NCBI GenBank assembly: GCA_030686995.1
Contig: CM060706.1
Span: 139,585,505-139,649,504, forward strand
Direction: 5' to 3'
DNA length: 64,000 nt
Source: Artemisia argyi
Taxonomy: Eukaryota > Streptophyta > Magnoliopsida > Asterales > Asteraceae
The notes below the pieces were generated by a model, which saw only the letters and a program-made list of their open reading frames with translations, was not told the origin of the DNA and made no database searches. This document shows positions 42,407 to 53,176 of this stretch, piece after piece (positions within the stretch are counted from its first letter, which is position 1; every line of letters begins with the position of its first letter). The translations under genes were made by a program, and so were the position numbers.

Positions 42407-43314
42407 TCACTCCTATGTCGAGCCGGCTAAGAAGCTCCTAACATGGGATCATTAGAATTTACTCATGCATTAAATACAACCAATAAAACCTAGTGCATGT
42501 CAGTTCATGTTTCCTAAGACGTTCAAGCATGTTACCATTTGGAGATCTGCCAGTTTTCTTAAGCCTAACATCGAAATCATTCATCCAATACAACCATAAA
42601 CAAGTAATCAACACATAATTAATATCTAGGTTTCATTAGATCCAAGCAAACACAAGATAGATCTAGCCTAGCATGATGGAATTAAGACAAGAACAAGATA
42701 TAGACAACCAACACATAGACATATTGATTAAATTAAAAGAATACTTATCTCAATTACACATGAAAGGATTAAAGGGCTGAGAACCCTTGAAAAACCTGTA
42801 AAATTCGTACTAAGTTCGGCCTTAGGGTTTCTCCAAAACTCCTCTTTTTTTATGAATGAAAATTAGAAAACTATATATAGGAAATTGAGGCTGACGGCGT
42901 CAAGACCAAATTGGTGACGCCGTTATCTCGCCGCCAAAATACTTCTCGGACTGCCTTGATCTACTTTTGACGCCGTCACGTTATAGCATTTTCCAGGCCG
43001 TCACGTATTTTACTCTTGACGCTCTACCTCGTGACGCCTTCAATTCTGTACTGGGCCGTCATGAAAATTACTCTTGACGCCGTCAGGATTTTCTTCTTGA
43101 CGCCGTCACCTACTGTTCCCAGCAAGGAAAATTAAGACTTTGGCGTTTTCTTCACTTTTATGCTCCAAAAACGTCCGAATTGCTTCCTTTTCCAGAATTC
43201 ACTCCCAAAGTACCTAAAATCACAAAAGGAATGATTTAGGGCAATATTTGATCAAATAAATTCAATTTCGGGCTTAAATGACCCCCTAAAAGTGGTTCAT
43301 TTTTCGCCTCATCA
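42407..43314 (-). repeat. Element B 5' LTR, segment 3
   Basis: The remainder of the LTR after solo LTR I, ending CCTCATCA next to the duplicated AGGAG. Confidence 0.9.
42871..43108 (-). promoter_or_regulatory. Element B LTR promoter, 5' copy
   Basis: TATA ctatatatag at 42871-42880 and palindromes from 42892 to 43108. As the 5' LTR promoter it would drive gag-pro. U3 and TATA are intact, but 9.1 kb of solo LTR now lies between the TATA box and the end of the LTR. Confidence 0.6.
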
Positions 43315-46106
43315 AGGAGCTACCACCTAGATAAACCAATCCACCATCCTTACCTTCATTTGAATCCATTGAGTGCATTGCTCAAAAAGCCCCTTGTCTA
43401 AACACTCGTTTAACAAACTCAACCATACTTTACCACCTATAGGATTAGAACCTTCACCATCAAATGAGCATGAAGCGCACATTTAATTACACTAGGTTTA
43501 AGTAGTTCCGCTTTCACAAGTTATCAAAGTATTAGTAATACTTTTAACTTCTGCACATGTTTCATTAAACTTCAAATCAACATTTTAACAACATATGTTA
43601 AAATGCAATCTCAAAGCCAACCTCATAAACCCTGAGCAACAATGACTCTTGAGGAGTATACATAAGAAACTCGAGTGAATTCCTCTAGTCATCATCTAGT
43701 GATTATAATCTTGAGACCAATTATATTTAGGATAGGACTATCCGATTCAAACACTTTGGCTTCATATCTTCATTTAGGGAAACATGATGTCTTGAAAGAC
43801 AGTATGCCTAAGAAATCATGCGTCAAGTTTTCATCATGATTAAAAGGATATTGTATATCCAATGCGTCATTCTCTCATTGAACATGAACGGTTGTGTTAC
43901 ATGAGATTTCATTATACCCCATTGGGTTAATGATGTTAAATCAACATCTGCAAGTTCTAGGATCTAGAGCCTCCTCATCATCCAGTCATTCTTATGTTTC
44001 ATAAGCATGGTGACTTTATTCCACGTAATAATCTTACTTGTTGAAAGACACCATATGTGTCTATTTCCTTTTAAGAGTTCATCATAACCAAACCTTGCTC
44101 ATAACCCAATTCAAACCTTATGCATATCCTACACATCTCTAGAGCATACACAATTAAGATCCTATAAAGTTAGTAACTTTATACACTTGTTCCAAAGATC
44201 TCTATTGAGAACGTTCTTAACATATTCCATCATCACACACTAACACATCTCTTGGTCTTTGATGATCAAATCACCCTCATAACCTTTCATTACTCAAACC
44301 TTAAACCACCAATGTGAAATGAAAAACCGAGTTATCCTTTGTTCTACCAATATCGAGTCATCCACCACTTCCATACCCTCAAAGAAACCAAGAGTCAATA
44401 TCATACACCTAGTTATCTTCACAAGAAGATTCCACCATGTAACCAAACAAGTGTGTCATCCCCACTACAACCTAACCCATTAAGGTTAAACCATCTCTCA
44501 TGATACATAAACTTATATTCACCCTTGTGTCGCTCTTTGAAACAAAGGGCAATTATCATATCCATACACTCATTGTCATATTTGTGTATGTAGTCGAAAG
44601 TCAAGTGAATTTCATTATGAAATGCGTCTTTTCCACTTTCTAGCAAGTGAAGAACACAAAGAAGATATCCAAGCTTCAAGTGTTGTCAAGTCATCATCAC
44701 CTCATTTCACACATTCACCTTCAGCCGTCAACCAACAAAACACCTCAAAACTCCATGATTCCCAATCATCCATTAATGATAATCCACATTCACAAAGAGT
44801 CTCCTAACGTCAATCCTCAAGATTACTCATCGTCGCCTCCATACCAATATTCTAATCCTTTCCACCTCATTTGAGAAAACCACATGCCTCTTCATGCGAT
44901 CATCTCGCATTGATTGAGAAGAGCTACATGACTTCAAGGATAAAGTTCTTTGTATGCTAATCAACATCCCTAAACACTTCAAAATCATTCAATTTCACAA
45001 AGCTCATCACTTACATTAACCTACAACCTCCTAAACACTTCATCATAATTCCTTATACGATGCATTACACAATATGTTGGATGTCCACCTATTTAGGAGG
45101 AGAGAAATTCATTCACATATTTGTATTTTGTCAAATTGTATTCAAAGAACATCTACTCATGTTTCTTACACCCTAAAATACCAACACATAGGTACACTTC
45201 ATTTAGTTAAAGTCGGTTCACAAAAACACAAAGTGCTTCAAGCCTTTGACTTTTTCTCTTTTTAATATTTCAAGCCCTTTTCACCCCCAATACCTCATCA
45301 AGTGAAAAACTCATCATATGTTCAACAAAGTTTTTCATATCCACAACCAACAACCAATGGAGTCTAGGATTGTTCTCAAAACTAGGACTTCACAACTTCA
45401 TTATCTAGAACACCATCATAGGATCTCATCCTTTTTCTTCCTCGACACATATCATGCACGTCATTGTAAGTGCAAACGATATTTTCATCAACCTCTCATT
45501 CTTAACACGTTGGTTTAATCAACACTCTCGCATTTTATGATGTCATTTTCATCCTCATATAGGTGTTTTTAGTACTCTTTTCATGTGAACTCTTGTTCAT
45601 AGGTGCTTATTGTTATCACTTTCTTTCAATTCCATTCAAGCATGCATTATGGCAAGATACATCATCTTTTGTAGATGATAAAGTCATATTCGTTGCTTAT
45701 CCCTCTAGTTGTGAATTTTAGGATTGCATGAGTAGATATGTTCTATCCTTATCTTTCGATAAAGAATTTGCTATACACACGAGCTTCTAACTCTTTAAAT
45801 AGTTGTCTACGTATCACCACCACCTTCAATCAACTCTTTCACTAATCATCACCACCATGGATTAGCGTAAAACCTACTTCTATTCATCTTGTGATGTTGT
45901 CATATTTTCAATACTTTTTCTAAAGTATAATGAAAATCGTTAGCCCTCATTCAAACTCTAACGTTACGTGTGTTTTAATTTGTCCTGTTATCTTTTCCCA
46001 ACCAGATATGAGTTATATTTGTGTTTTTAAGAGTTTTCGAAAATTTTGAAAATCATCTCGGCACTTTAAAAAGGGTACTGTGTTGTTTTCCAGGTCTGGC
46101 GGATCT

Positions 46107-46197
46107 GGCGGAACCTTCACGAGGGTTCCGCCAGTGCAATTTTCTGGAAACCCAGAAATGGCCCAGCGGATTAGACGGAACCCTCACAAGGGTTCCG
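46107..46197 (+). repeat. GC palindrome pair in element D, 3' copy
   Basis: GGCGGAACC (46107-46115) with GGTTCCGCC (46124-46132), then CGGAACCCT (46176-46184) with AGGGTTCCG (46189-46197) around CACA. Confidence 0.65.
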
Positions 46198-46849
46198 CCC
46201 GTGTCATCGCAGGGTTCCACCAGACCACCTGCAAATGTTTATTTTCTTTTTTCAAATTTTCAACTACCACACTTCTTCAAAACAATCTTTTAGGTGAGAA
46301 ACTCATTCCTTGTTAGTTTACAACATCATTAGAAGCATCTCATCCTCATATCTTCTCTCTAGGCATTGTTTTGTAGGTTTCTATCATATTATATTCGCGT
46401 TTTTATTGTAATTCTTATTAGAAGAATACAACTTATTTTTCTTATGATTGTATTTCTTTCTACAAGAATGCACCTCATGAGATCTTTGATATCATGGGTC
46501 TCTACCTTGAGTCGCTTATATCATTTATATATTTACATCTTACTTTTCTTTGAGATGAAATATATTGCACTAACTCTTTCATTGTAGGTTCACCATTATA
46601 TACGCTAGATCGTATATAGCATTATCATCTAAGGATGATGTTTGCATCGAATATTTTCCTTCTTTCATTTTAGGTGCTTCTTGACGTAGGAGGAATATCC
46701 ATCAAGCACTCATATTGCATCGTCTATACACGTTGTTGTAGAGGACATGCTTGTCTAAAGACAAAACTTTCACTATACTAAATTTTTTTTGTAGGTTCAT
46801 ATTGACGCCCTTTAACAAGGGGAGCTTCCGTCAAGCATAGGAAAATTAT

Positions 46850-47140
46850 TGTCTTATACTAACCTTTATTTTGTAGGGTTCTTCATCCTTGAATCACATA
46901 CGTTGGTACCCTAGCAACGGAGAGTATTGATCAAGGAGGAGTCAATCATACACTAACCTTTGTGTCTTTTGTAGCTTTCTTTTCCTTGTATCATATACGT
47001 TGGTACCCTAGCAACGAGGAGTATTGATCAAGGGGGAGTTAATCATGCACTAACCTTTATTTTTTGTAGCTTTCTTATTTCTTGTGTCATATACGTTGGG
47101 ACCCTAGCAAAGGGGAGTATTGATCAAGGGGGAACTACAA
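46850..47140 (+). repeat. Tandem repeat of about 90 bp with embedded purine tracts
   Basis: Three good units contain 'tcatatacgttgg', 'accctagcaa', 'gagtattgatcaag' and a purine tract (aaggaggag, aagggggag, aagggggaa), each followed by 'cactaacctttatttt..tgtag'. Weaker units extend left to about 46560. The purine tracts resemble the true PPT. Confidence 0.65.
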
Positions 47141-47189
47141 TCTAAGGGAAGCATGCACGCATTTTTCTTTATTCTCATTCTTCGACGCA

Positions 47190-47263
47190 CCTTTGTGTTT
47201 TGACAAAAAGAAGGAGATATGTCAACATAGTCCAAAATGATTTTTATTCATCATGCATTTTTC

Positions 47264-47302
<39 letters not shown>

Positions 47303-47612
47303 ACAGTACTAACCTTGGTGTAGGTCAAAGAACTTAATTTGATCCATGGATCTGCTAACAACCTTAGGAAATTGGGGTTGAAGAATTCACTTCACTAGGG
47401 ATGATACAAGCTCGCCATTTCGGGGAGAAATTAAGTTAACTCCAAGGACACACCCCTTTTTGTTTCGACAAAAGGGGGAGAAGAGTGTAAACGGAGAAGG
47501 AAATGTAGAAGGTGTGTTGCGGATACAAGTAAGTAATACGGACACAAGTAACTTTTTACATTTTACGTTCTATCACGTTTACAAATTTTGTCATCATCAA
47601 AAAGGGGGAGAT
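47190..47612 (+). other. Three hairpin-PPT modules of element D
   Basis: CTTTGT/ACAAA then aagaaggagat (47190-47220); CCCCTTTTTGT/ACAAAAGGGGG with loop TTCG, the right arm being the tract itself (47453-47479); TTTTG/CAAAA around TCATCAT then aagggggagat (47586-47612), which abuts the 3' LTR and is the working PPT. F has the last form too (55932-55960). Confidence 0.6.
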
Positions 47613-49379
47613 TGTTAGTGCAAATATTACGATATTTAATCTATACAGTCTCGTTTGTTTTGATTGATGACAAACGTATAACTTGATACATAACGTAAAA
47701 TGTACAAGTTACTTGTAATCATACTTTGTCTCAACAAACATTCAACACCTCTCAACGTCTCGAGTCATCGTATGCTACAACACAGGTTCGTACATGTTTG
47801 TTATGTAGCATTATGATCAAACCCCTTCACCAACCATTTAGAATGACTAAAATACTTTAGGAGTCTTTAAGTATTTTAGGTGTCAAAGTACACTTTAGGT
47901 GTTAAATAGAATAAGTGCCACATTAGGTGTCTAGATAATATTAGTAAGTTTACAATATATAAAAATGTGTCTTATAACAACATAAGTACATAAAACATTT
48001 TTAGTAACTTACTAAATATTATATAGCTAGCTAATATACTTTTTATACAAGTAATTTACCTTTTTAAGTTAATATATACATTTGTCTAAATGTATTTTTC
48101 ATAAAATGGAAAACTATATTTGGAAATTATCTTTGTCAAATATCATTTAAGATGTGTCATAGATTGTAGTTGACTTGGAAACATCTTTGGAAAATAACTT
48201 GGTCAAAGAACTTGTAAGATGTGTCATAGTCCTTGTAAGTTGACAAGTAACATATATGTCTTGTCTTGTCAACATTTAGTTTCAAGTATATGCATATGTC
48301 TTGTCAATGTTGACTCTAATAGTAATCCATGGTTTTAGAACATGGTTTATTGAACATGGTTTTGGAAAACTTCTTTACTTGTTTTGCCTATAAATAGAAG
48401 TTTATGTTTTACTTAGAAATGATGATGAAAAGATGAAAAACCACACACACATAGTTATATAGGAAACCATGTAGAAACACACATGAGTCACCCTTTCCAA
48501 AATGATCATAATGCTTCTAACATTCATCTTTGTTGTAAGCATATCATACTTCATGATCCACCAAAAAGGTTACAAGATCTTGAAGTCATCATTCATTAAA
48601 GCATTCCAACATATGAAGATTCAAGGGCACTTGACATCCTCAATGGTTGAAGACTTCTTATTCAAGAAGTTCATGTAGATTAGGCACGCATATCCATTAG
48701 ACTTTTATGTCTTGGATCATCATTGTATCATAACAATATAGATTAGATGGTTTATGTGTTTGTGCCATAAAACACAAGGTTTTTATGTTGGGCCACAAAA
48801 CATAGCGGGAGTGGTCGTACCCTTGGTAAAGAACTCGACATCTAGCTTAGTTTCGGTAAAAGTGTAAGCGACGAACGGGAGTGGTTGTACCCATGTAAAA
48901 GAACTCGACATCTAGCTTAGTGTCGGTAAAAGTGTAAGCGACGAATGGGAGTGGTTGTACCCTTGTAAAAGAACTCGACATCTAGCTTAGTGTCGGTAAA
49001 CGTGTATAAGCGACGTGTAAGGTTTTCTCCGCCGAAAAGGGAGGTTGTTGATCTAGTGAAGTAACTCTCGAGTTGGGTACTCGAGGAGTGGAGTAGGGCG
49101 GAGAGAATATCCGTGACCGAACCACTATAAATCCTCGTGTTCGGTTTGCACTTTCCTTTTACTTATTGCTTTTCTATATTGTTTGCATTATGTGATTGTT
49201 TGTGTTGTGACTTGTTGTTTATGCTTGTGTGATAACTTGTCTTTAGTTTATGCTAGTCATAAACTACACTTAGCATATTTCATATTAGAACAAGCTAAGA
49301 ATGGATATTTGATACAACAAGAAATAAAGTTTTTAAACGGTAACGTATTCACCCCCCCCCCCCCCTCTACGTTTTCACA
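47613..49379 (+). repeat. Element D 3' LTR
   Basis: Unbroken 1767-bp copy, TGTTAGTGC to TTTTCACA, with the 70-bp repeats at 48806-49014 and a C run at 49352-49365. Confidence 0.93.
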
Positions 49380-49384
49380 CAACT

Positions 49385-50205
49385 GTTCATTTTCTAATTT
49401 TCTTAATTAATTTAGTTAAATTAGATATTAATTAATAATTAAGTAAATAATTAGTAAAATAGTCTAAAAATAATTTTTATAAGTTTTTTATAATTTTTTA
49501 GGATTCCTGAGATGGTTAATTAGATTTGTAAATTTTTCTATAATTATCTAGTCATTTTTAGTATAATTAGTGATTTAAAATAGTTTAAATAGTTTAATTA
49601 ATATAATTAGTATTTAATTAAAAAAAACCCCACAAAAAGACAAAAAGACATATTCTTAATTTTTAATTTTATTTTAAGTTATTTTAGACTTTTAGAAATT
49701 AATTTTGGACTTTCTTAGTTAAAATTTGTATTATTAAGTTTTTAAGTTAATTAGTTTTAATTAAAAAGTTAAATAGTTTTAATTTAAAAAAAATAATAAA
49801 ATAATTTAAAAAATAATTTTCTTTTTAATTTCATTTTCTTTTAATTTTAAGTTTGTAAAAGTTTCATTTTCACCCCCTGTAGTTTATATTTGCTTAAAAC
49901 TCACCTTTTTCCCAGCACGCAATCGTGTCTAATTTTAATTCAATTTACGTTTATACACATCTGTTTCCCGTAATTGTTAATATTGTTATTCCTAATCATT
50001 CCAGTAGTGTAAAACAAATTCAAATCATTATCTGGTTACTTCCCATTCAAATTCACCCGATCACAAACCTGTTTTTATACCATCACACCTCGTTGGGACA
50101 TAACGACCCGGGGAAACACTGTATTCCGCGGAGATTGAGCCTAAGCAATCTGACTTTGTTGACCATTCACCTGGTGAATTTAAGTTGACGGTTTAGCCCC
50201 AATCA
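49385..50205 (+). repeat. Element C 3' LTR, distal part
   Basis: Continues C's LTR after element D, from 'gttcattttctaattttc' to CCCCAATCA. It holds an AT-rich zone and 'cctcgttgggacataacga' (50087). Confidence 0.88.
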
Positions 50206-51154
50206 GTGAGTAAGAGTGCTTGTAAAAAAGTAACTTGTTGGTGGTCCTCTTGATCTTGCCTAGTCGACCAAGAGAAAGAAACAAGAAAGAAAAGGGGCTC
50301 GGTTTAGTTTAATAGTTTAGGTGTTCAAAAATATCCAAGGCAAGTATTAAACGTGACACATTTACATGAGGGTTATTGTTTGAAGTTATTCAGAGGGTTT
50401 GGAGCTAGAATGAAACGAATGGCAAAGCCCAATATGATTTTGAGTTTAATTGAACCAAGTTGTATAATGAGAGCGTCGAGCTAAGCTTGGTCAAATATTT
50501 AGTCATCATAGGATCGAATATATGTAAATAAGTTATCAAACTCGATTCTTAGAAGCGATTTTAGTTGAGACATGCAAAAATGTCGAGGTGTTGTTAAGTG
50601 AATTCAAAAGAAAACATGCCAAAGTATATGTACGTCGCGATTGGAAAGAAAGAAAAATAAACTAAGGGTGTGCTTGAGCTCATTTGGTGGGCTTTTGGAG
50701 TCATACGAAGTGTTTTGAAACAAAATACATTTTGTTTCTTAAAGAGAAGCAAAATGAAATTATATTTGAAGTGCGGAATGTTGTATGCTAGAACGCATGG
50801 ATCTGTGTTTTCATATGTATGTCGATATGTTTATAGAAATTATTGTTCAAGTTGGCATGTGCATTGGATAAAAATATGTGTTAGTAGAGATAAGATACAA
50901 GTTGTGTAACTAAGATTTTGATAGATCGATTATATTATTTTACAAGGTTCGATTTGGTGTTGTGTGTATTGGGTTGAGGCTCAAGTGAGTAATTAGGGAA
51001 TTTTTCGTAAGCTCGGGAATTATATAAATCGTACTTGGTTAATTATCGAAACGTATATATAAACATTTTAAATCATTTGTGATATTTAGATTTTTAAAGC
51101 ACATGAATGAATACCATTTCAAGGTAAATGGTGAAAATGTTGTGATCGTCAGAA

Positions 51155-51155
<1 letters not shown>
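50206..51155. other. Unassigned interval, no gene seen
   Basis: Starts with gtgag, the probable right target copy of element C. Open frames are under 80 codons and lack recognisable motifs. It could be old retrotransposon or host intergenic DNA. Confidence 0.5.

Positions 51156-51250
<95 letters not shown>
51156..51250. repeat. (TA)n microsatellite
   Basis: About 47 uninterrupted TA units. A second tract of about 20 units lies at 51437-51476, on the other side of the foldback element. Confidence 0.95.
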
Positions 51251-51252
<2 letters not shown>

Positions 51253-51255
51253 AAT

Positions 51256-51431
51256 GGATCAAGTAAGAAGAATAATTAAAATAAGAAGGGTAAGAAGTAA
51301 TTCTAGCCACACATTTCAAATTAGGAGAGAAATTTTGAAGGAAGATGCATCCACTTTTGTAGGTGCATATGAAATGTGTGGTTGTAGTTACTTTTTATCA
51401 TTCCCATTTTAATTAATCTGCCTATTTGATC

Positions 51432-51432
<1 letters not shown>
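51256..51432. mobile_element. MITE-like foldback element
   Basis: 177 bp. Left arm GGATCAAGTAAGAAG... and right arm read in reverse GGATCAAATAGGCAG... align over about 62 bases, both ending in CCACACATTTCA. It sits between two (TA)n tracts, which suggests insertion into a TA microsatellite. No transposase, so non-autonomous. Superfamily not assigned. Confidence 0.6.
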
Positions 51433-51481
<49 letters not shown>

Positions 51482-51829
51482 TTTGTCATGGGTAAAAATG
51501 GTTAATTTACGTTGTATTAATCATAGGGAAAATCACAGGATGTGATAGTACCTACCCGTTAAATTGACTCCCGTCCCGGGATTCCGGTGTATGGTTGTCG
51601 TTATCGGTAGGTTTGAATGAGAACTTTTGAAAGAAAGTTGGAAACTTCGGCTTTTGTAAAGAAAACTAGTTAATACTTAAGAAATAACATAGAAAGTTGT
51701 TCCAAGCTTCGGTAACCAATAAAATAATTACCTTTTTTTTTACGTGAATAATGTTTCTCCACAGTGGTGCACAGTGTTCAACAGTTACCTTTCCCTTTTA
51801 AATACCCCATTTGTAAATCCCATTTACCC

Positions 51830-51836
51830 TATAAAA
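51830..51836 (+). promoter_or_regulatory. TATA box of small ORF
   Basis: TATAAAA 45 bases before the ATG at 51881, a typical plant distance for a short 5' leader. Confidence 0.45.
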
Positions 51837-51880
51837 CTTAACATTTCCAATTACATCCCTCTCATTCGATTTTTGTCGAC

Positions 51881-52042
51881 ATGCCGCACTTTATTACCAT
51901 TCCTGCGATTTTGTACGTTGTTGTTGCTACTATTTATGTGGCACATGTTCCGAAAGAAGATCGTGCATTTTTTGTTGGGATTTTGGTGTTCCTCGTTCCA
52001 CTGGTGGTCCTATCGATTGTCATTGATAAGTTTTGGAAGTGA
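51881..52042 (+). CDS. Small two-segment membrane protein, unknown
   Basis: 53 codons from ATG 51881 to TGA 52042. Two hydrophobic segments (about residues 5-20, IPAILYVVVATIYVAH, and 31-48, FVGILVFLVPLVVLSIV) are separated by a charged turn KEDR and followed by a charged end (DKFWK), the layout of a membrane hairpin. TATAAAA lies at 51830 and AATAAA signals at 52079 and 52123, so a transcript of about 250-300 bases is plausible. I do not recognise the family. A longer overlapping frame at 51744-52049 begins with GTG and is less likely to be real. Confidence 0.4.
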   Translation: MPHFITIPAILYVVVATIYVAHVPKEDRAFFVGILVFLVPLVVLSIVIDKFWK

Positions 52043-53121
52043 TGGATAGTGTTGTAGTATAGTGGTAGAAGTGTTGAAAATAAAAGTTTGTTGTGTTTCC
52101 ATGTAACTTCTGGTGTATGAGGAATAAAATTTACTTCGTTTTATGATGCCATGGCTTATGTTGATTTTTCGCTTGTTTTTACTGCTTATGAATTGTTAGA
52201 TTAGTATATAGAAAATCATTATGTGTCAAAAACATTTAGAGTTTGTTGGTTTGATTGTAGTCAAGTTTACAAGGGGGGTTTTAATGAATTATGACCAAAA
52301 CTATATGTGGAAGTTTGTTTGTCTTTGTGTGAAACCGAATGTTTAGATACATATGATTTTTGGTATAGTTTAGAGGATGTACCAATCGGGTTGAGCTTTG
52401 CTGATAACTTGACCATCAAATGATTGATTAAATGAAAGAGATTGGTCATACTTGATTCTTAGGTACATGATAAATCGAGTCGCACAAAATATTGATAGAG
52501 TGTTAAGAAAATGTCATGGAAAATGGCTCGAAATTATTGGGCATGAGTCGGATTGGAGTAACATTTAGGTTATGATTTTGAGCAATTTCAGGCTCAAGTT
52601 GATGATCAAAGTCTAATGACAAAACAATGGTGCGTTTGGTTACTGAAATCTTGAGGCCTAATTGTGTGTTGGCATATGGAAGCAGTGGGTCAAGGCCCAA
52701 GTTAAAAGGGTGTGTTTGTTTTGGTTTTAGTGAACACAATAGTTGTATCGATACGCGTTTTATTATTCTAAAATACATGAGGTTACGAGGTGGTCTGAGA
52801 TCGTTGAAATCTCGTATAATGTCTGAGAGTTTGGATAGATCATTGAGAAGTTCACAATCTCTTAGAGATTGAAGAGTCAAATCGTGTGAGAGTGTGTTAT
52901 TCATACGTGGTGCATTCATGATTTAGTCATGGTGTTACGTGTTTAACGCGATCTGCTCCTGCCACTTGTGTTGAAATGCGAATGCCAAGATAGAATTTTA
53001 TCATGTATCCCAAAAACTAGTTGCTAGTTTTAATAGACATAGACTTTGAAAGTTTTACTGTTTGAATACAAACGGTTATATTTCTCAAAATAAAATAATT
53101 GAAAAATATTCTTCAAACCCT
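52043..53121. other. Unassigned interval, no gene seen
   Basis: Contains the AATAAA signals (52079, 52123) of the small ORF. A 138-codon minus frame at 52503-52919 has no known motif or promoter. Confidence 0.4.
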
Positions 53122-53129
53122 TATAAATA
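53122..53129 (+). promoter_or_regulatory. TATA box of polyQ pseudogene
   Basis: TATAAATA 48 bases upstream of ATG 53177. Confidence 0.45.
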
Positions 53130-53176
53130 CCACTGGCAGGCTTGTGTTATCCACACATACACATACAAAACAATCA

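Larger units (their letters stand above)
26204..43314 (-). mobile_element. Element B: gag-protease-only Ty3/gypsy (TR-GAG-like)
   Basis: Perfect duplication AGGAG (26199-26203 and 43315-43319). The 3' LTR is 1412 bp; the 5' LTR is 1413 bp once two nested solo LTRs are removed. The 5.2-kb interior has a PBS, one gag-protease ORF and 2.5 kb of non-coding DNA, with no RT, RNase H or integrase. This matches the non-autonomous, gag-coding, short-internal elements called TR-GAG. About 23 LTR differences by eye (1.6%). Confidence 0.93.
43320..47612 (+). other. Element D internal region, 3' part, non-coding
   Basis: 4.3 kb with only short chance open frames. 45900-46250 repeats 25050-25380. GC palindromes are at 46107-46197. 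From about 46560 to 47140 there are tandem variants beginning 'ttttgtag' and ending in purine-rich pieces. A run of about 35 T is at 47267-47300. Three hairpin-PPT modules close the region. Confidence 0.7.
13588..49379 (+). mobile_element. Element D: non-autonomous sirevirus-like Ty1/copia
   Basis: Flanked by perfect duplications CAACT (13583-13587 and 49380-49384). LTRs begin TGTTAGTGC and end TTTTCACA. The PBS is tRNA-Met type and the PPT is aaaaagggggagat. Element E splits the 5' LTR and element B the internal region. The remaining internal sequence (about 7.2 kb) shows no gag, integrase, RT or RNase H. The LTR is related to that of F (54806-55931), and D has GC palindromes and repeated PPTs, which I recall as sirevirus traits. 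About 20 differences over 1768 LTR positions, by eye. Confidence 0.9.
3161..50205 (+). mobile_element. Element C: non-autonomous Ty3/gypsy (Athila-like) with giant LTRs
   Basis: It has an LTR (3161-6863), tRNA-Asp-type PBS, a two-part ORF, a repeated PPT and a second LTR from 9943 that is split by element D and resumes at 49385-50205. Flanks are gtgtg (3156-3160) and gtgag (50206-50210), a 5-bp duplication with one mismatch. The internal region is about 3.1 kb and has no protease, RT, RNase H or integrase, so it needs proteins from another element. The two LTRs are unequal (3703 bp against about 4470 bp) and diverge strongly after the first 132 bases, so the element is either old or a recombinant. 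Confidence 0.85.

Noticed and set aside
51079..51279. Frame encoding a long Ile-Tyr repeat
   Set aside because: Only the translation of the (TA)n microsatellite.
51744..52049. 101-codon frame overlapping the small ORF
   Set aside because: Its start is GTG, it begins upstream of the TATA box, and the ATG-started 53-codon frame fits promoter and poly(A) signals better.
52503..52919. 138-codon minus-strand frame
   Set aside because: No recognisable domain, promoter or poly(A) signal.
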